From positions 200,001 to 264,000 of the forward strand of contig CM035316.1 of assembly GCA_000497125.2 (NCBI GenBank): a DNA stretch of 64,000 nt, written 5' to 3'. A program made the translations under genes and the position numbers. This document shows positions 25,119 through 38,400 of the stretch, piece by piece; the stretch's first letter is position 1, and each line of letters starts with the position of its first letter. The DNA comes from Spironucleus salmonicida (Eukaryota; Fornicata; Diplomonadida; Hexamitidae). The notes under the pieces were generated by a model. The model searched no databases and was not told the origin of the DNA. It saw only the letters and a list, made by a program, of their open reading frames with translations.

Positions 25119-26256
25119 TATTCCACCACTTGGCTCCTACTTTAAATTTTGAGAGTCTAGGTTTTTTACCGCTTCTAAATTTACCGCTTACCTTCCCATT
25201 TTAATACATAATATTTAATTAATCTTCCATCCCAAGATTGTGACCCTATATAAGTCTAAGGCTTCCATGAAGTTCATCAGTAGTTGCAACACCATTATCA
25301 ATAATATTATTTGTTCCGCTAAATTTAAGAGATTCCACTAGTCTTTTCTATTTTAAAATTTCATTTAATTTTATAGTCTCGGTTACTTTTTCTGGTGTCC
25401 AAACTGATAAAAATTAACGTATTTCTGCTGATTATTTTCTTTAATCTTTTTTAATATCGTACTTAACTCTAAATTAAGGCAGCATTGCGTGTAATTCATT
25501 ATATAGTTCTTTTCTAAGTTTAAGATAAGAGTCGACAGAATCTTGATGATTTTCAGTATTATCTAATTATTCCTTTAAATTATTAAGTTATTTTAAATAT
25601 TTGGCTTCTTATTATCTATAGATCGCAAATTCAGCTTGACTTTAAGTAATTTCTACAGGTACAGCTTGAACGTCTACATAATTATCATCTAAAAGCTTTT
25701 CAAATATTTACTTACTTAAATAATTACGCTCTTTAAAAGATATCGAACGAGGAAGATTAGTAACTGCACTTTACTCTTTTATTTTTTCATCTAAAACATT
25801 GTTCAAGACTTAATTCAGCGCATTCTTATGAATACTTTTTTCGGGGTTATAAGAGATAGATGATACTGCTTGTACAGCTAATGTCATATCTTTATTTAAA
25901 ATCTATTTGGTGATAGAGCTTTATTTTGGTTAGAATGGATTTTAGGTAGCTTAAGTAGTCCAAATATCATACGGAGATATCGATGGTTACTGTACCCGTA
26001 AATTAGCTGTTGCTTTATTAATTTTTAATATTTCTTTATTTAAATTCTTAAATTCTCTATCTGTACTTCTTTCACTACGGATTTAATAGCTAACTTCGGG
26101 TAATTCTATACTCTATATTATTTTTGGAAGAATCACCTCATCTTCCCCAAACAGATCTACGGTTGTTGTTTTGATAATTTTTTCCTTCTTTTATTGCCTT
26201 TTTCCTTAAAGATTTTTCATTGACTTCAACCTAAGCTAAGAAAATCTTTTAGCCAT
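25114..26256 (-). CDS. NOP53: NOP53 (60S ribosome biogenesis factor)
   Basis: The 380-residue protein fits the NOP53/GLTSCR2 family. It has a basic N-terminus (MAKRFSQLRLKSMKNLQGKR), the segment SPYDIWTT, the conserved AVQAVSSISYNPEKSIHKNA (SYNP followed by His), a Lys/Glu coiled region, and the C-terminal core DELHGSLRLI followed by a basic tail (KFRSGKKPRL). NOP53 binds pre-60S particles in the nucleolus, recruits the exosome helicase Mtr4 for ITS2 processing and leaves late in maturation. The AIM-like motif for Mtr4 is not obvious, although DLFGEDE near residue 35 is acidic and could serve. AGTGAA spans the stop codon. The length is at the short end for the family (about 400-480). Confidence 0.85.
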
Positions 26257-26323
26257 TTTAAAGAAGTGAAAAGAAAAAGGAATTTTTCATATAAGAGTAT
26301 AATAATTTATAAATAAAACTCTA

Positions 26324-28627
26324 TCATTTTTCCATCCAAGTATTAACAATAGACTAAATAGCCTCTTTTTATATATCAATTTGTTAGTTAATCAACAGTT
26401 AACTCCCGCTCATTAAGTACTAACTATAAACACCACCTAAAAATCCACTTTTGCAATAATGTACAAAGTACTTATTAGCTTAATACAACACAACAATGCA
26501 GTCCTAATATAATAAATCCATTGGTTTGAACTTAACCCTGACAAATTTTAAGCCTGAAAATCCAGGAACTAGTGATATCACTCCAGAAGTATAAAGTTCA
26601 TTTTAGAGTTTATTCGGCGCTTTTTATTACAAATTCAGACAGTCAAAAGTAGTTCGCATATATTTGATATTCTAACAAAGTTTGCTCATTTGTTCGTTGT
26701 TAAAAACGGTTTCACTAGTAAGATGGTAAATGAAATAACCATTTTTAGAAGGGAGTTACTTTAAGTATTATTACTAATTTATTAGCATATGTTGATATTG
26801 ATATATTTCAGCTATATCACTCAAATAATGATAATAATTTGATTTAGTTTATATTGAATCTAGTGATATAGCTGCTTTTTGCATATGAAAAGCTAAGTCC
26901 TAAAAATCTTAAAAAGCATATTTTATTGGGTTGTGCTGTATTAGTAACGCAGTATCAAAAGATGATATTTCTATTGTAGCTAGGAGCCTGTTTGTATAAA
27001 TAAAATTTGGGATATAAAACAAGAATGAATGCTTATAAGTCTTTGATAAGAAGTAGTAATTTTTCTTTATTAATCTTTTAAGATGCTTGTCCATAGATTG
27101 ATATGGCTGGTTTGCTTACTATGATGAGATTCCTAGCTTAGTCAAAAGATAATTTATTTTACCATTTGGATCATTGAATGAAGCTTAATGAGCATTAATG
27201 ATATGCTAAAGGCCTGAAATTTACAGTGATTGGTAGAAAGATAATAATCTATAACCTATAATATTGTAATCTGTATAAGTAAGAAATGGACGAGTTTTAT
27301 TCTTAGAATCCTGTTGAACTAAAATATAACTTTGAATTAACGTTTCAAACTTTTAAATAGTCTATATATCGGTTTAAGATTACGCGTATTGATTAATTGA
27401 TCCTGTAAATGCGCTAAATATTATCTGATCAGTAAAGTTTTTATCAGAGAAATCAATACCAGAAGAATAACTAAACACGATAAGCGTAGAAGTAATTGAA
27501 ACAGGTTAAGCGAAACTATACTATATATTATATTTTTACAGTAATTCTTAAAAATTGTTGTTTTAATTTTTTTGTAATCTTTAAATCTTTTTAAAATATT
27601 AAATTAAATCTTCTTCGGAAATATCTAATTTAAGATCTTTATAAAATTTTTAAGGATGTACCCTTCCTATTTGATTTGTCAAACTTTAAGTGATATCATC
27701 TATTTTTTGCTCTTCTTCGTCTAATTTATTGACAGATTCGGATTCTGTCTCAGATTCTAGTGTTAGTTCGTTATCAATTTCTTTATCAGTAATATCATCA
27801 GATTAGTATTAATGTTCATCTTCTATTATTTTCGTTTTCTATGCCTGTGTAAAATCTTAGAACTATTATTGATTCCATAATTATCTATGAATATTGACAT
27901 TAATTTCTTGAGATTCTTACGTTTCCACAACAAAATTTTGCATTGACGAACCTAACGAGATCTCTCGAGATTCACTATTAGATTCTTAGTCTACATCTAC
28001 AGAATATTCTTCTTCTTCCTTTTCTTAGGATTTAATATTGGCAGGATTCATTTGTAAATATTATCGTTTTTCAAAAGTGATCTAGTTTTATTAGAACATA
28101 TCTTCTAATATAATATTCTTTATTTTCTATTTCTCATTTACTATGACAAAATCGTTTATGCTATCATCAATTATTAATGGGTTCTATTAACGTAGTGCTT
28201 AATTTTACGGCAAATCTGGATCTTTTATATTTGTATTATTATCAATCTCTTATTTAACATATTACTTCTGGAATCGTAGCTACTATTCATTATATACACG
28301 TGGATCAAAAACGAATAGAAATTATTATAAGAATTAACCATCATCAACAACAAATATATTATCAGAAATTATATATTCTATATTAACAGGAGATAGTGAT
28401 GTAATTAAGATAGAATTGGATTTAACAACCTAAGTATTAATAAATAAAAAATATCCCTCTTCTTAGTCTAAAAATTTATAAGAAACAGTAAAACAAATAG
28501 ATTTTAATAATAAAAATCTACCAAGTATAGATATACATGTTTATGAGTCAACATTCTCAGATGTTATTATATGAATTATTTTTTATTATAGTAGTATTTA
28601 CTATGCTCTATCATAAGTAATGAGCAT
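26324..28627 (-). CDS. Acidic, Gln-rich hypothetical protein, 767 aa
   Basis: The frame is open from ATG at 28627 (MLITYDRAQQILLQQK) to TGA at 26324. The N-terminal 100 residues are beta-rich (ISILGRFLLLKSICFTVSYK, NIFVVDDG). Residues about 195-300 are acidic and low-complexity (EEEEYSVDVDQESNSES, ESETESES). The C-terminal half is globular and hydrophobic (FLFYIPNFIYTNRLLAT, YFVHYCKSGFLGG). A downstream ATG (MNPANIKS at 28051) also looks like a start, but the upstream frame reads as protein and leaves a typical 49-nt gap to the next gene. An acidic middle with globular ends is common in nucleolar or chromatin proteins; that is speculation. Confidence 0.7.
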
Positions 28628-28675
28628 TTAAAAAATAATTATATATAATATTTAACTGGCAATATAATAACAACA

Positions 28676-28681
28676 TTCACT
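28676..28681 (-). promoter_or_regulatory. AGTGAA over stop codon of the propeller/solenoid gene
   Basis: Minus-strand TAGTGAATG; TAG here is Gln and TGA is the stop. Confidence 0.4.
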
Positions 28682-31600
28682 AAATGTAGTCAAGAGCTTA
28701 CCCAAATGATTGAAATGAATCACCCTAGTTATTTGAGATATTAAAAGGTAATTTTGAAATTATATTATTATATTCTTCATCAAATGATGTTCTTTAATTT
28801 ATTTTCTAAGTTTGTTAATCTTACTGAATATTTCTCAAGTTGTTTGTTAATACTGTCAGCTGGGCTTGATTATAAGCAGATTTTGCCTATAATTAATCAA
28901 ATTACTCAAACAAATATTAATTTTTATCCTATTGAATAGGATCTGCATGATTGATTTATGTCAAACCCATTTATGACTAAGTCGGTGGCTAATATTATTT
29001 TTATTAATATACCGGCTATTGTTGTTCAAAGTTATTTTATACTTGCTATTAGTTATTAAGTCTATCTAAAAATTAATTCAGGGAGTCACATTTTTATGAC
29101 TTGAATTCATAACTTGCTTGAGTTTATTCTTCCTGGATTAAATTTTCATCACGTTGTTTAGAATTTTTAATTTCGTCTTATGTTTATTTAATATCTCGAT
29201 GTTACATAATTCTATCAACATTTCTCCGAATCGTATCAATATTGTCTTCTTTTACTTATGATATTTATTACCCTTATATATTGGGAATATATATCGCATT
29301 TTATTTTTACACTTATGTATTAATGATTTACTCAACATTTGGTCCAATAATATTAATATTAGATTCTTAATTATGTTATTCAGGTTGTCTTATTCGTACT
29401 ATTTATTATTTAATGGTAATTACTTTTGGGGGTTCATAGAATGATGAATCAGATTTTTTCTACTCTACCTGTTATGCTTCTTTCGATTATACACTCTAAA
29501 GATCATACTTCTAAGTTTAGCATGATGAATTATTTGGAATTTATTAGTATTATTCACTTTGTATCAAAGGAATTTAAATAGTTTGTTACTAAAGATCTTA
29601 TTATCTGTTAAGATAATTAATATTATCCTTTTCCTTGCAATTTATGGAATTTTAACATGAACTTTATTACTGTATATTCATCACTTATTATTTCAATATT
29701 GGTTAAGTATTAATACTAACTTACTGACTTATTTATGATTTTTATTGCAATATATCGGAAAATTTAATTCTAATAAAGTCAGAACTCAATCCAGAAAATA
29801 AAGTTTAAACTGGTAATTATGAAATCTAGTCCGATTTTTAAATAGATAAAGTATTATTATTTAAATCCATAGTTTCAACCAAAGGGTTATTGAGTGTTTA
29901 TTACGATGTCTTATTATGTTAATATATTGATTTATTGCTACGTTTATTAACTTTAATTAAATCATAATGTTGCATTAATGATGATTTCAGCTTGGTTAAA
30001 TTATCTTTTATAATTGAATTTTTTTAATTCAGTGTGATAAGACTATTTAAATACCCTATAGAAAACTCTTAATTACTATTAAAGATTAATTAATATAATA
30101 TCGTCAATTATAGATTAAAATCCTATTAAATAAAAAGTGCTGTGCTATTAAGAGTTACATATGGTTATAGTTGACTAGACAATTTTTTGTTTAATAATTC
30201 TAATAAATACTATGGTAATATGAACTGCTCTTATTAAAATGATAGAATTCTATGGAAGTATAATAGTTATTATGCAGATATTTCACAACTACATGTTACA
30301 AACTCCGCCTATTGAAAATTGTTGAATTGACGAATTGTTGACTAGCTTTGCAATTAATTTAAAACTAAATCTGAAAATATCTTATCAAAATTTATTGAAT
30401 CATATTTTTAATAATTAAATTATTAAGCTATTAGGTTCTACGGATCTCCTCTTACTAAATATGAATAGTTTTTAAATAAGCTAGCAATGAAATTGCTAGA
30501 ATCAATATTTTTTGGAACGAAGATAATGCTCTGTTAAAATACAGTATTTTTACGTAATAATATTATATAAATACTAGGTAACTTTTGAATTTTGTGTAGA
30601 ATTTCTCTATTAAATTAGTATCCTAAATTATTTAACGTTTTATAAAACATATCTTCAAAATAAGCAGTTTATCTATTATTAGAATGATCTAGTATCACAG
30701 AAATAATACATAATTACAGTTTAAAGCTATCAAATAGCATTTTTTTGCAATTAAATTAAGTGTTAACCCTATTTATAAATGATGATATAAGAACAATCTT
30801 CTTTAAAACATCTATATACTAATGAATGTTAATATTTTAAATATTAGTGTAGTTAGACAGGATATTTATAAAATGTTAGTCGTTAAAGTATACACAAATA
30901 TCTTTATAAAGTTAGTTTAATAGATACAATGCTAATAATTTAGAAACTTTAGCTGAATTAAGAGTATTATCAATAAAAATCATAAATTAATAGAAACTAG
31001 CTAATGACTAATCATAACATTATTTAAGCTATTTTAAAATTAGTCTAAATGTATTTTCAATAAGCTGTTCATTAGTTGGATATTAAATATTTAATATGTC
31101 TTACTCATCAAAATTTTAAGTATTAAGAAAATAGAAATTCTTGTTGCTATAAAAAGCGTCCAAGAATTAAAAATATTCTATTGCCAGTTTAAAATATCCT
31201 TACTTTTGATTTGGTAAGTGAAATTATTAAAGTAGAACAAAATAATCATAAGTAATTTAATAGAGTGTAGAATCAGTGCTATTTATATCAGTTATAATAT
31301 GCTATTTACTATTAATAAAGTAATGAATTGATAATTATCCTGATTTAACTAAAAAATTAGATTAATTTATTGATAAAAATTCAGAGTTTAAACCTGCATA
31401 GTTTTCATTTTTAAACAAAATAGAGTATTTGTCTATTAATGATATATGCACTAATGCAATTTATTATTAAAATAGAATAATAACGAACTAACCATCCTAT
31501 GTGAATTGTATTTATTGAAACTATAATGCAACTACACTAGACAGAAACTTGTTTGCGAGTTATTAAATATTTATAGAATGTATCATTTACTATTATTGAG

Positions 31601-32429
31601 TAACATTATAATTCATATTAACTATAACTAGTTAAGTATCTATTAATAGTACAATTTACCCTAGTGGTGATATATTTATATGTATTTTTTAAGGCTTAAA
31701 TTGTAATAATGTGATAGTTCTCTTATATTAATTTTTAACTATATCAATACCGTTTATAACAATCTAATTTATCAAACAATGTATCTTTTGGCTTAAAATA
31801 ATACATTAAATATTGATTAGTTATTCGTAATTTTTTTTATCAGTAAAAATAAATTTTGAGGTTTCCAATATCTCATATTCTTATCCTCTGATTGTCTAAA
31901 AAATATCAACAGCAAGGTCACTTTTAGCTATTATTTATTAAAAAAATTTATCAACCTTAAAATTAAATAGATAAACTCGATCTTGTAAAACACTGATAAG
32001 TCCACTATTAGACAACTAAACATTTGGTTAAAATATTAATACAGATAAATCTAGCAACTTAGGTAATGCTCTTTTGTTCTTATTCAAATAATTAAAACTT
32101 ATTTAAACACAAGTCTTTTCTGAAGGAGGTGGTTGTATATAATGAAACTATTGTTCTACAAATAGTATGAATGCATTATTTACAAGTTGTAATAAAAATA
32201 TATTACTAGTTTCTGAGTAATATTTTTATCTAACTATCTACGGAAATTCCACAGATGACTCAATATGATTAACTTTTATAATGAATTAACTTGAATTTTC
32301 ATTAAATGATTTAGTTTATATTTCAATTGGCTAGGTCGCATCTAACACTTTCAGTAACTGTATTAAATCGTTGGGATTAACTTTTGACTCTGCGTCGATC
32401 AGCGGAATATAGAAAGCCAAATTTTTCAT
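28677..32429 (-). CDS. Propeller/solenoid protein with Gln-rich coiled C-terminus, 1250 aa
   Basis: From ATG at 32429 (MKNLAFYIPLIDAESK) to TGA at 28677 there is no TGA in frame. The first 400 residues are beta-rich with propeller-like strands (GLISVLQDRVYLFNFKVDK, DGQFVIILFQQQIALVHISL). The middle is helical and solenoid-like (LNSAKVSKLLALYLLNQLYK). The last 150 residues are Gln-rich coil (LNQFLDRLNNQQQVQNNFEQ, PVYQQKQYQPPTQSQ). Propeller followed by alpha-solenoid is the plan of coat, IFT and scaffold nucleoporins (for example the Nup133/Nup155 group); no signature decides among them. AGTGAA spans the stop. The opposite strand carries a deceptive hydrophobic ORF with three in-frame TGA codons, which was rejected. 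Confidence 0.65.
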
Positions 32430-32474
32430 TTTTTAAATATATACAATAATATTAAGAACATAATAATGAATTTA

Positions 32475-35400
32475 TCAGATTTTACCGGTTTTAATCTATT
32501 TCAGCATCTGCTCAATACGGTGCTTCATATCAACTGCAACAGCCTTGTCGCCCTTCACGATAACGCTATAAACGTCATCAAATTCCATAGAACCGATCCT
32601 CAACCTGTAAAACTCAATTACCGCGTATTACGCGTCAAATCCAACCTCTTAGTCCAGCAACATTTTCTGCAACATGTCCATTGAAACTACGCCAATATTG
32701 ATTCTAATTTCACGGTTTTCGACATTTTCGAAATTGTAAAACGCGTTGAGAGCGCACTTTCTGGTCTCTAAATTGCAGTCGCCATAACGCTCAAAGAGCA
32801 CGCTCAACAGCTTGCTAAAAGTGTTTAGAGCCAAATTGACGCTATTATCAGCAAAACTCTCGAACGCTGAGACGAGCCAGCTGGCTGCCTTCAGGCACTC
32901 CGCGAGCGAATTCAGAGCCGAGTTAGGACAAAAATCAAGTTTTTCTTCCAAAAACTTGAACGGCGAGCCGGTCGCAGTTTTGACGATTTGGACGGCTTTT
33001 TGAGCCTTTTACTGCTGAATTCCGCTCGACAAAACCGCGCAGAAAACAGAAATCTGTGACCCGAAATAGTCTGCCCCGTCTGGGTTCAGCACCAGCGTCG
33101 TGAAGGTTTGGACCGAATTTTCGATGCTTTGCGCCAAAATCGCCTCCGCACAGACTTGACTCGCAAGAAGCAGCAGCTCCTTGTCGGTGTGAACGAGAAC
33201 GATCTGCTCGAATATCAAAATCGCGATAAAATCGTAAAAATTCTCTTCTGAAATCTGAATTTCGTTCGGTTTTTAAGCGAATTTCAGCTTCAAATCCGAG
33301 TCTCTCAGACAGAGCTGAAGCGTTTTCAGGAGCGCTTTTACCGTCTGAACGTCCAATTGGTGCATTTAGCGACTTTGGCTGAAAAGGATCGAAATAAGCG
33401 ACATAATGTTCTGCTCTTGGCGCAAAGACGCCTAAAACAGCGTGAAAAGCGCCGTCACCGAAATCGCCTAAAGCTCTTTATTTTTCGTTATCAGACAGCG
33501 CCTCTCGACGTCAATGCGAATCGACGGCTCAAGTTGGCCCAAAAGAACGCAAATGCTGAAAATGTGATGGATCGAATCCACCAAACTGATCCTGTAAGCG
33601 TCTGAAGGGTCCGATTTGAGCGTCAAAACGACCCTGCCGATCAAGATCGTGCAGAATGAAAAGATGAGTTTTGATACGTTTTTGTCGATCGAAATCGCGA
33701 ATTGGAGCTGGTCGAATTCGTAAAAATTAGTCTTCAAATTTGCCTGTTTGGAGTGTGATTAAAGCGTCAAAAGGCTGATCAAAACGATCGATTTCAGTGC
33801 CTGGTTCTTGGTGGATTCGTCTATCTGGACAGCTGTTGGGAGCACGAAACACAAAATTTTGACCAGGTCGCAAATTCTCGCGTTTTAGCTCAAAAATAGC
33901 TCGTGTACGTCCATCATTGGGATGATTCTCTTAATATTTTGGTAGAATTGCGTTATGAATAAGCTAATGAACGCTGCCATTGGCTGATTAGATTGCTGGA
34001 TTGTTGTAAATAGCTTATAGAAGGTACTCAGTGTCAGGCCGATGACTGCTGGGTAATTCTTGTTGTTTGAGTTAGTGAAGAAGATGTTGAGGACGGAAAT
34101 GATGAACGCGTGGTTTTGAGCCGCTTTTTCAGGGAAAACTTGGCAGAGAAGTTGGCATAAGGTTATTCCTAAGACGTTTTAGGATGTGGACGTTGATTAA
34201 ATGGAATTGAAGTAGTCGTGTTCGATTTTGTCGTATATGTCTTCTCTGATCGTTAATTAGATCGATTCTTCAGATAAGCAGTTATATAAAATTTCTTAGC
34301 ATTTGTGGACGAAAATGATTGAATCTGTGGTAGATATGGTGTCGGAAGTCGTTATAATTTCCTTGTAGTCTCTTTAAATAGCCTTAGTGCAATATTCTAT
34401 TAATAATTCAAAGTTTTATGAGATAACTGATGATTGTTTAAATAGTCCTTTAAAGAATTTAACCGTATTGTCATTAATAGGATTTTTAACAAATGCAAAC
34501 TCGAAAAGGCTTTAAAGTTGTGGTTTAGTTGTGGTAATCATAAGCACAGAATTAATAATTTATTACACTTATGCATCATCTGTGCATGATAATAATTTAA
34601 CTATTTAAGGGTTAACTAAAGTTTCTAATAATTGTGAGACATCAGCATTCAAAGATGTTAACAACTGGGCAGCTGAATTGATAACAATTTCATTCTTAGA
34701 CTCCGTTAAAAGTCTAGGTATGAAATTTACAATATTATCATGAATGAAAGTTCCATTGGTATCACATTTTGCAATAAATGAAAACAGATCCATAGATGTG
34801 ATAAGTTATTCATCAGAAACACCTTCAAAATTATTTTCGAATTACACTAGGTCGTAAATTTTATCTACAAAAATTTAAAACTAAGCCGCTTATAGAGATA
34901 TCATAAGTTCTTTAATACCATTACACACAAGTTATTTAAAATTCAAATCCGTCTTAATATTTTAATAATGTTACATAAGCAAAATTTAAAATTATTCAAA
35001 AAGATAAGGTAAAAATCCTAAAATTGTCGTAACTGGTTTGATTGTAACCAACTTCCACATACTTACAGAAGCATTTCTAATACCATGAGTATCATCACAA
35101 CGTGCTAAAAATAAATTACCCATTAACTTATAGTACATATCAATACCCATTAAGTTCATAGCATTACCTAGGCTTTATTCAGGAATAAATACTTTAACAT
35201 CACGTTTTTCATCTTTTTAAAATGAAACTTGTAATAATTATGCTCTTAATTCTTATAAATCTGAGCTAATTTATCTATTAGATTCCTAGCTTTCTGTAGC
35301 ACCTAGTTCAGAAATTATATCACCAATTAAAGAAATAGATAAAAATCTAGATTATACAGCTGTTGAAAGAAGCTGTTAAATAACTATATCTAGAATTTAC

Positions 35401-38400
35401 TTAATTTCCACTTTGTGTTTTAAGAAAGAGGTAGCAAGCTGCCTTGCCATTTTATATAAAGTCTCAGACTGATCAATAAATTCTGGCTATCTAACAAGTA
35501 AGAATATGAATTCGAAACAAATTTATAAGTATTTACTAACAAAAATATTTCTCAAGGCAACATCATCTAACTCAATAAGTTTTTATGGCAAATATAACAG
35601 GAAAAGAGAGGCACAAAATGCATTTACTTCATTATATTCAATACAATGCATTTCTTTAACATCTTCGATCGACTACTTAATCTTGAATTAAGAAGTAAAT
35701 ACTTTGTTTAATCTAGATAATAATACCTCCCAAGTTTAATTGTTGAATGATAAATTTACAATAGAAAGTGCTAATCCATGCTATCTTTAAAGATCTAATG
35801 GCTTAGCTATATTTTTCCATAAATCTATTTCAAGACTTTATGCTTATAATGGAAAATTCTCAAGCATTTAGGAAATAGTATTCGCAGAACTAGTTCTGAT
35901 TTCATCATTACTTTCTTGTAGATTATCTTTCAACAACTAAATTAAACGGGGGATATATTATTTAAAGTCATTAGATTTTGCTATTTTACTTAGTAATACA
36001 ATACAACTGCATCCTATAACCTTTGTATGCTTATCTTTCATAAGATCGTTAGATTATTAATAAATAGTACTAGAAACCGCACTAAGAACTCTGTCACAAA
36101 TGGGATATATAAGTGTTAACGATGCGGCATCAATTTGCTAAGTAAAAGTCATTTATGTAATCTCTATTAAAATTTAGCGATTCAATAAAGGTTATGAATA
36201 GGCATCGATAATCTTTCTACTGATAAGCTTTACTTATGAAGATTATACAGAATCTGCAACTTTTTCAATTGTTTTAAGTGCTGAGTTTTTAACTTATAAA
36301 TGTGAATGATAAATGTTAGGTTATAATGCAGGTAAAAGAATAGGCAACATTCTAGCCATTAATAATCTGAACTATTGAAGAGGAATCTTGGCTGAGTTAG
36401 AGCTTAAGTTATATACTAAGTCACAGGCTCCTTTCTTAAATTACCAATCAACATCATTTGTTAAAGCATTAACTAAAACATTCATTACACAAGAAATACC
36501 AAACAATGATAAATTTTTGAGAAGTATATTTTACAATTATACAACCATCTGGTTAGTCTTTTAACATTCTGCCGAAGAGAGATATAATATATCCTAAATA
36601 AATAGTATATAGTAAGGTTCTATCAGCTTTCCAAATGCTTTTATCAAGCTTTAGATGATAACTATACCTAGCTATTGTTTGTTATCTTCAGCTTAGCGTA
36701 GACAATAACATCCGACATTTTCAATAATATTTTCTCTCTGATAAACATAAGATAGTCCTAAAAATTAAATAACACCACTGAGGCAAAATACTGAACCAGG
36801 GAATTCATTAGATTAGAACTTAACGGTATCGATATATCGATGTAGAAGATAATTATGGGCAAACTCTTAACCAGATTTATACTTTTAATGTGGATAAACT
36901 TACTTCTATGGCTATTTGACAAACTGACAAGTAAGTATATTTTTCCAAACATTTTATAAAGCTTTTGCTAATTTATCATCAATATCCAGAAGTGTTTTTT
37001 AAGAACATACCTCTAAAAAGTTAATGATAACACCTCTTTCTTTGTCTTCAAATAACAATTATGTTGCAATCGATCCCAAAATATTTACTATATAAGAAGC
37101 CATATCCGTCTCTTTGTTTGCTAATTATGAGTTATCAATTGTATACTAGTGAACAACACCAAAGTTGAAAATACCAATCTAAAACTTAATGAATCTACTA
37201 ACAAAATAATAAATAAGAGTATTTAATTTAACATTGGCTACTTAATCCTATCTATTAGTCTCAAGTAAATAAACTATCTGCTAATTATACAAAAGGCCCA
37301 TTTAAACAATAAGAGAAATGATACTTTATTATGCTGATTGTAAAACAAGCTAATCGTATTCTGCTATACCATTATGTAAAAATCTTTCTACAATAGCCAT
37401 CATCAAGGTAGTCTTAGTCGGATCTATCTCAATGTATAACTTTTAATGGTGTTTTAACATTGATATAACTGAATCCTGAGTGTAAATAGATTCTTAAACC
37501 ATAAATAAATTCGAGGAAATCGGATTGTTAATAATTTATATTCTGTTTTTCAATTCATCTTCTTCCTAACTTGGTGATATTTCAGATATACTAGGGAAAT
37601 TTTGACTATAAGAAGGTGCAAATAAACCTAATGGCAATGACTAATCAATAATTCCATCAAATGACATAATTTATTTTGCTATTTTGTCAAATATATTCCA
37701 TATGCATCTTCTAATTGATGAATTTTATGTTTAAATATCAAACCTGCTAGACTCTAAATCAGTAGAATATTAGAAATGACATAATAATAACTTGTTGACA
37801 ACATTTTGGATAAACTATTTTGTTGAGATTTATTCACAAATTGCTTAAACTGCAGCAGGCAACAACTCTAGTCTATATGCATCATAATTTGAAAAGCAGT
37901 CAATAAATAACTCTTCTATACTATTCTACAAATGATTAATATAATTTATTCGATCACCTGATGATAAGAAAAATCTTCTAACAGAATCACCTAAATACTC
38001 AGACAGTAATAACTTAAATTATAAATCATGAGTCAGGTTGATTTTCTAGCTTGTAGGAATATGTGATAATGTTTAATACGCTAATTATTTAGAATGGTCT
38101 GGCTTAGTAACTAAATTGTTGATGATTGGGGTCATGAAATGTTGATCAAACTATTTTCCTTTTAGTTTATAGCTTGAAATAATATTTTATACAATTCTCA
38201 TTAATGTATACTAATTTGTATCAGTAATGCAGAAAATAAGTTCAAGAATTTAAAAGTCGTGAACATTATTAATTATCTTAGAAAGAATCTCGTATGACTG
38301 GTTTAAATATTTGGTTAATATAATTTTTTGCATCTGATCTAAGCTAGGTACTAGGAAAGATATAATACAACATACCTATTAGAATGTTTCTTCGTCAAAA

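Noticed and set aside
28143-28574. Plus-strand 143-codon ORF with a membrane segment (MTKSFMLSSIING at its start)
   Set aside because: The minus strand encodes the N-terminal part of the 767-residue protein here, with continuous Asp/Glu/Lys-rich sequence joining the acidic region.
28715-29900. Plus-strand hydrophobic ORF chain with three in-frame TGA codons, suggesting TGA read as Trp
   Set aside because: The minus strand is open in one frame across the whole region and gives a charge-balanced Gln-rich coiled protein ending at 28677; the plus ORF is its shadow.
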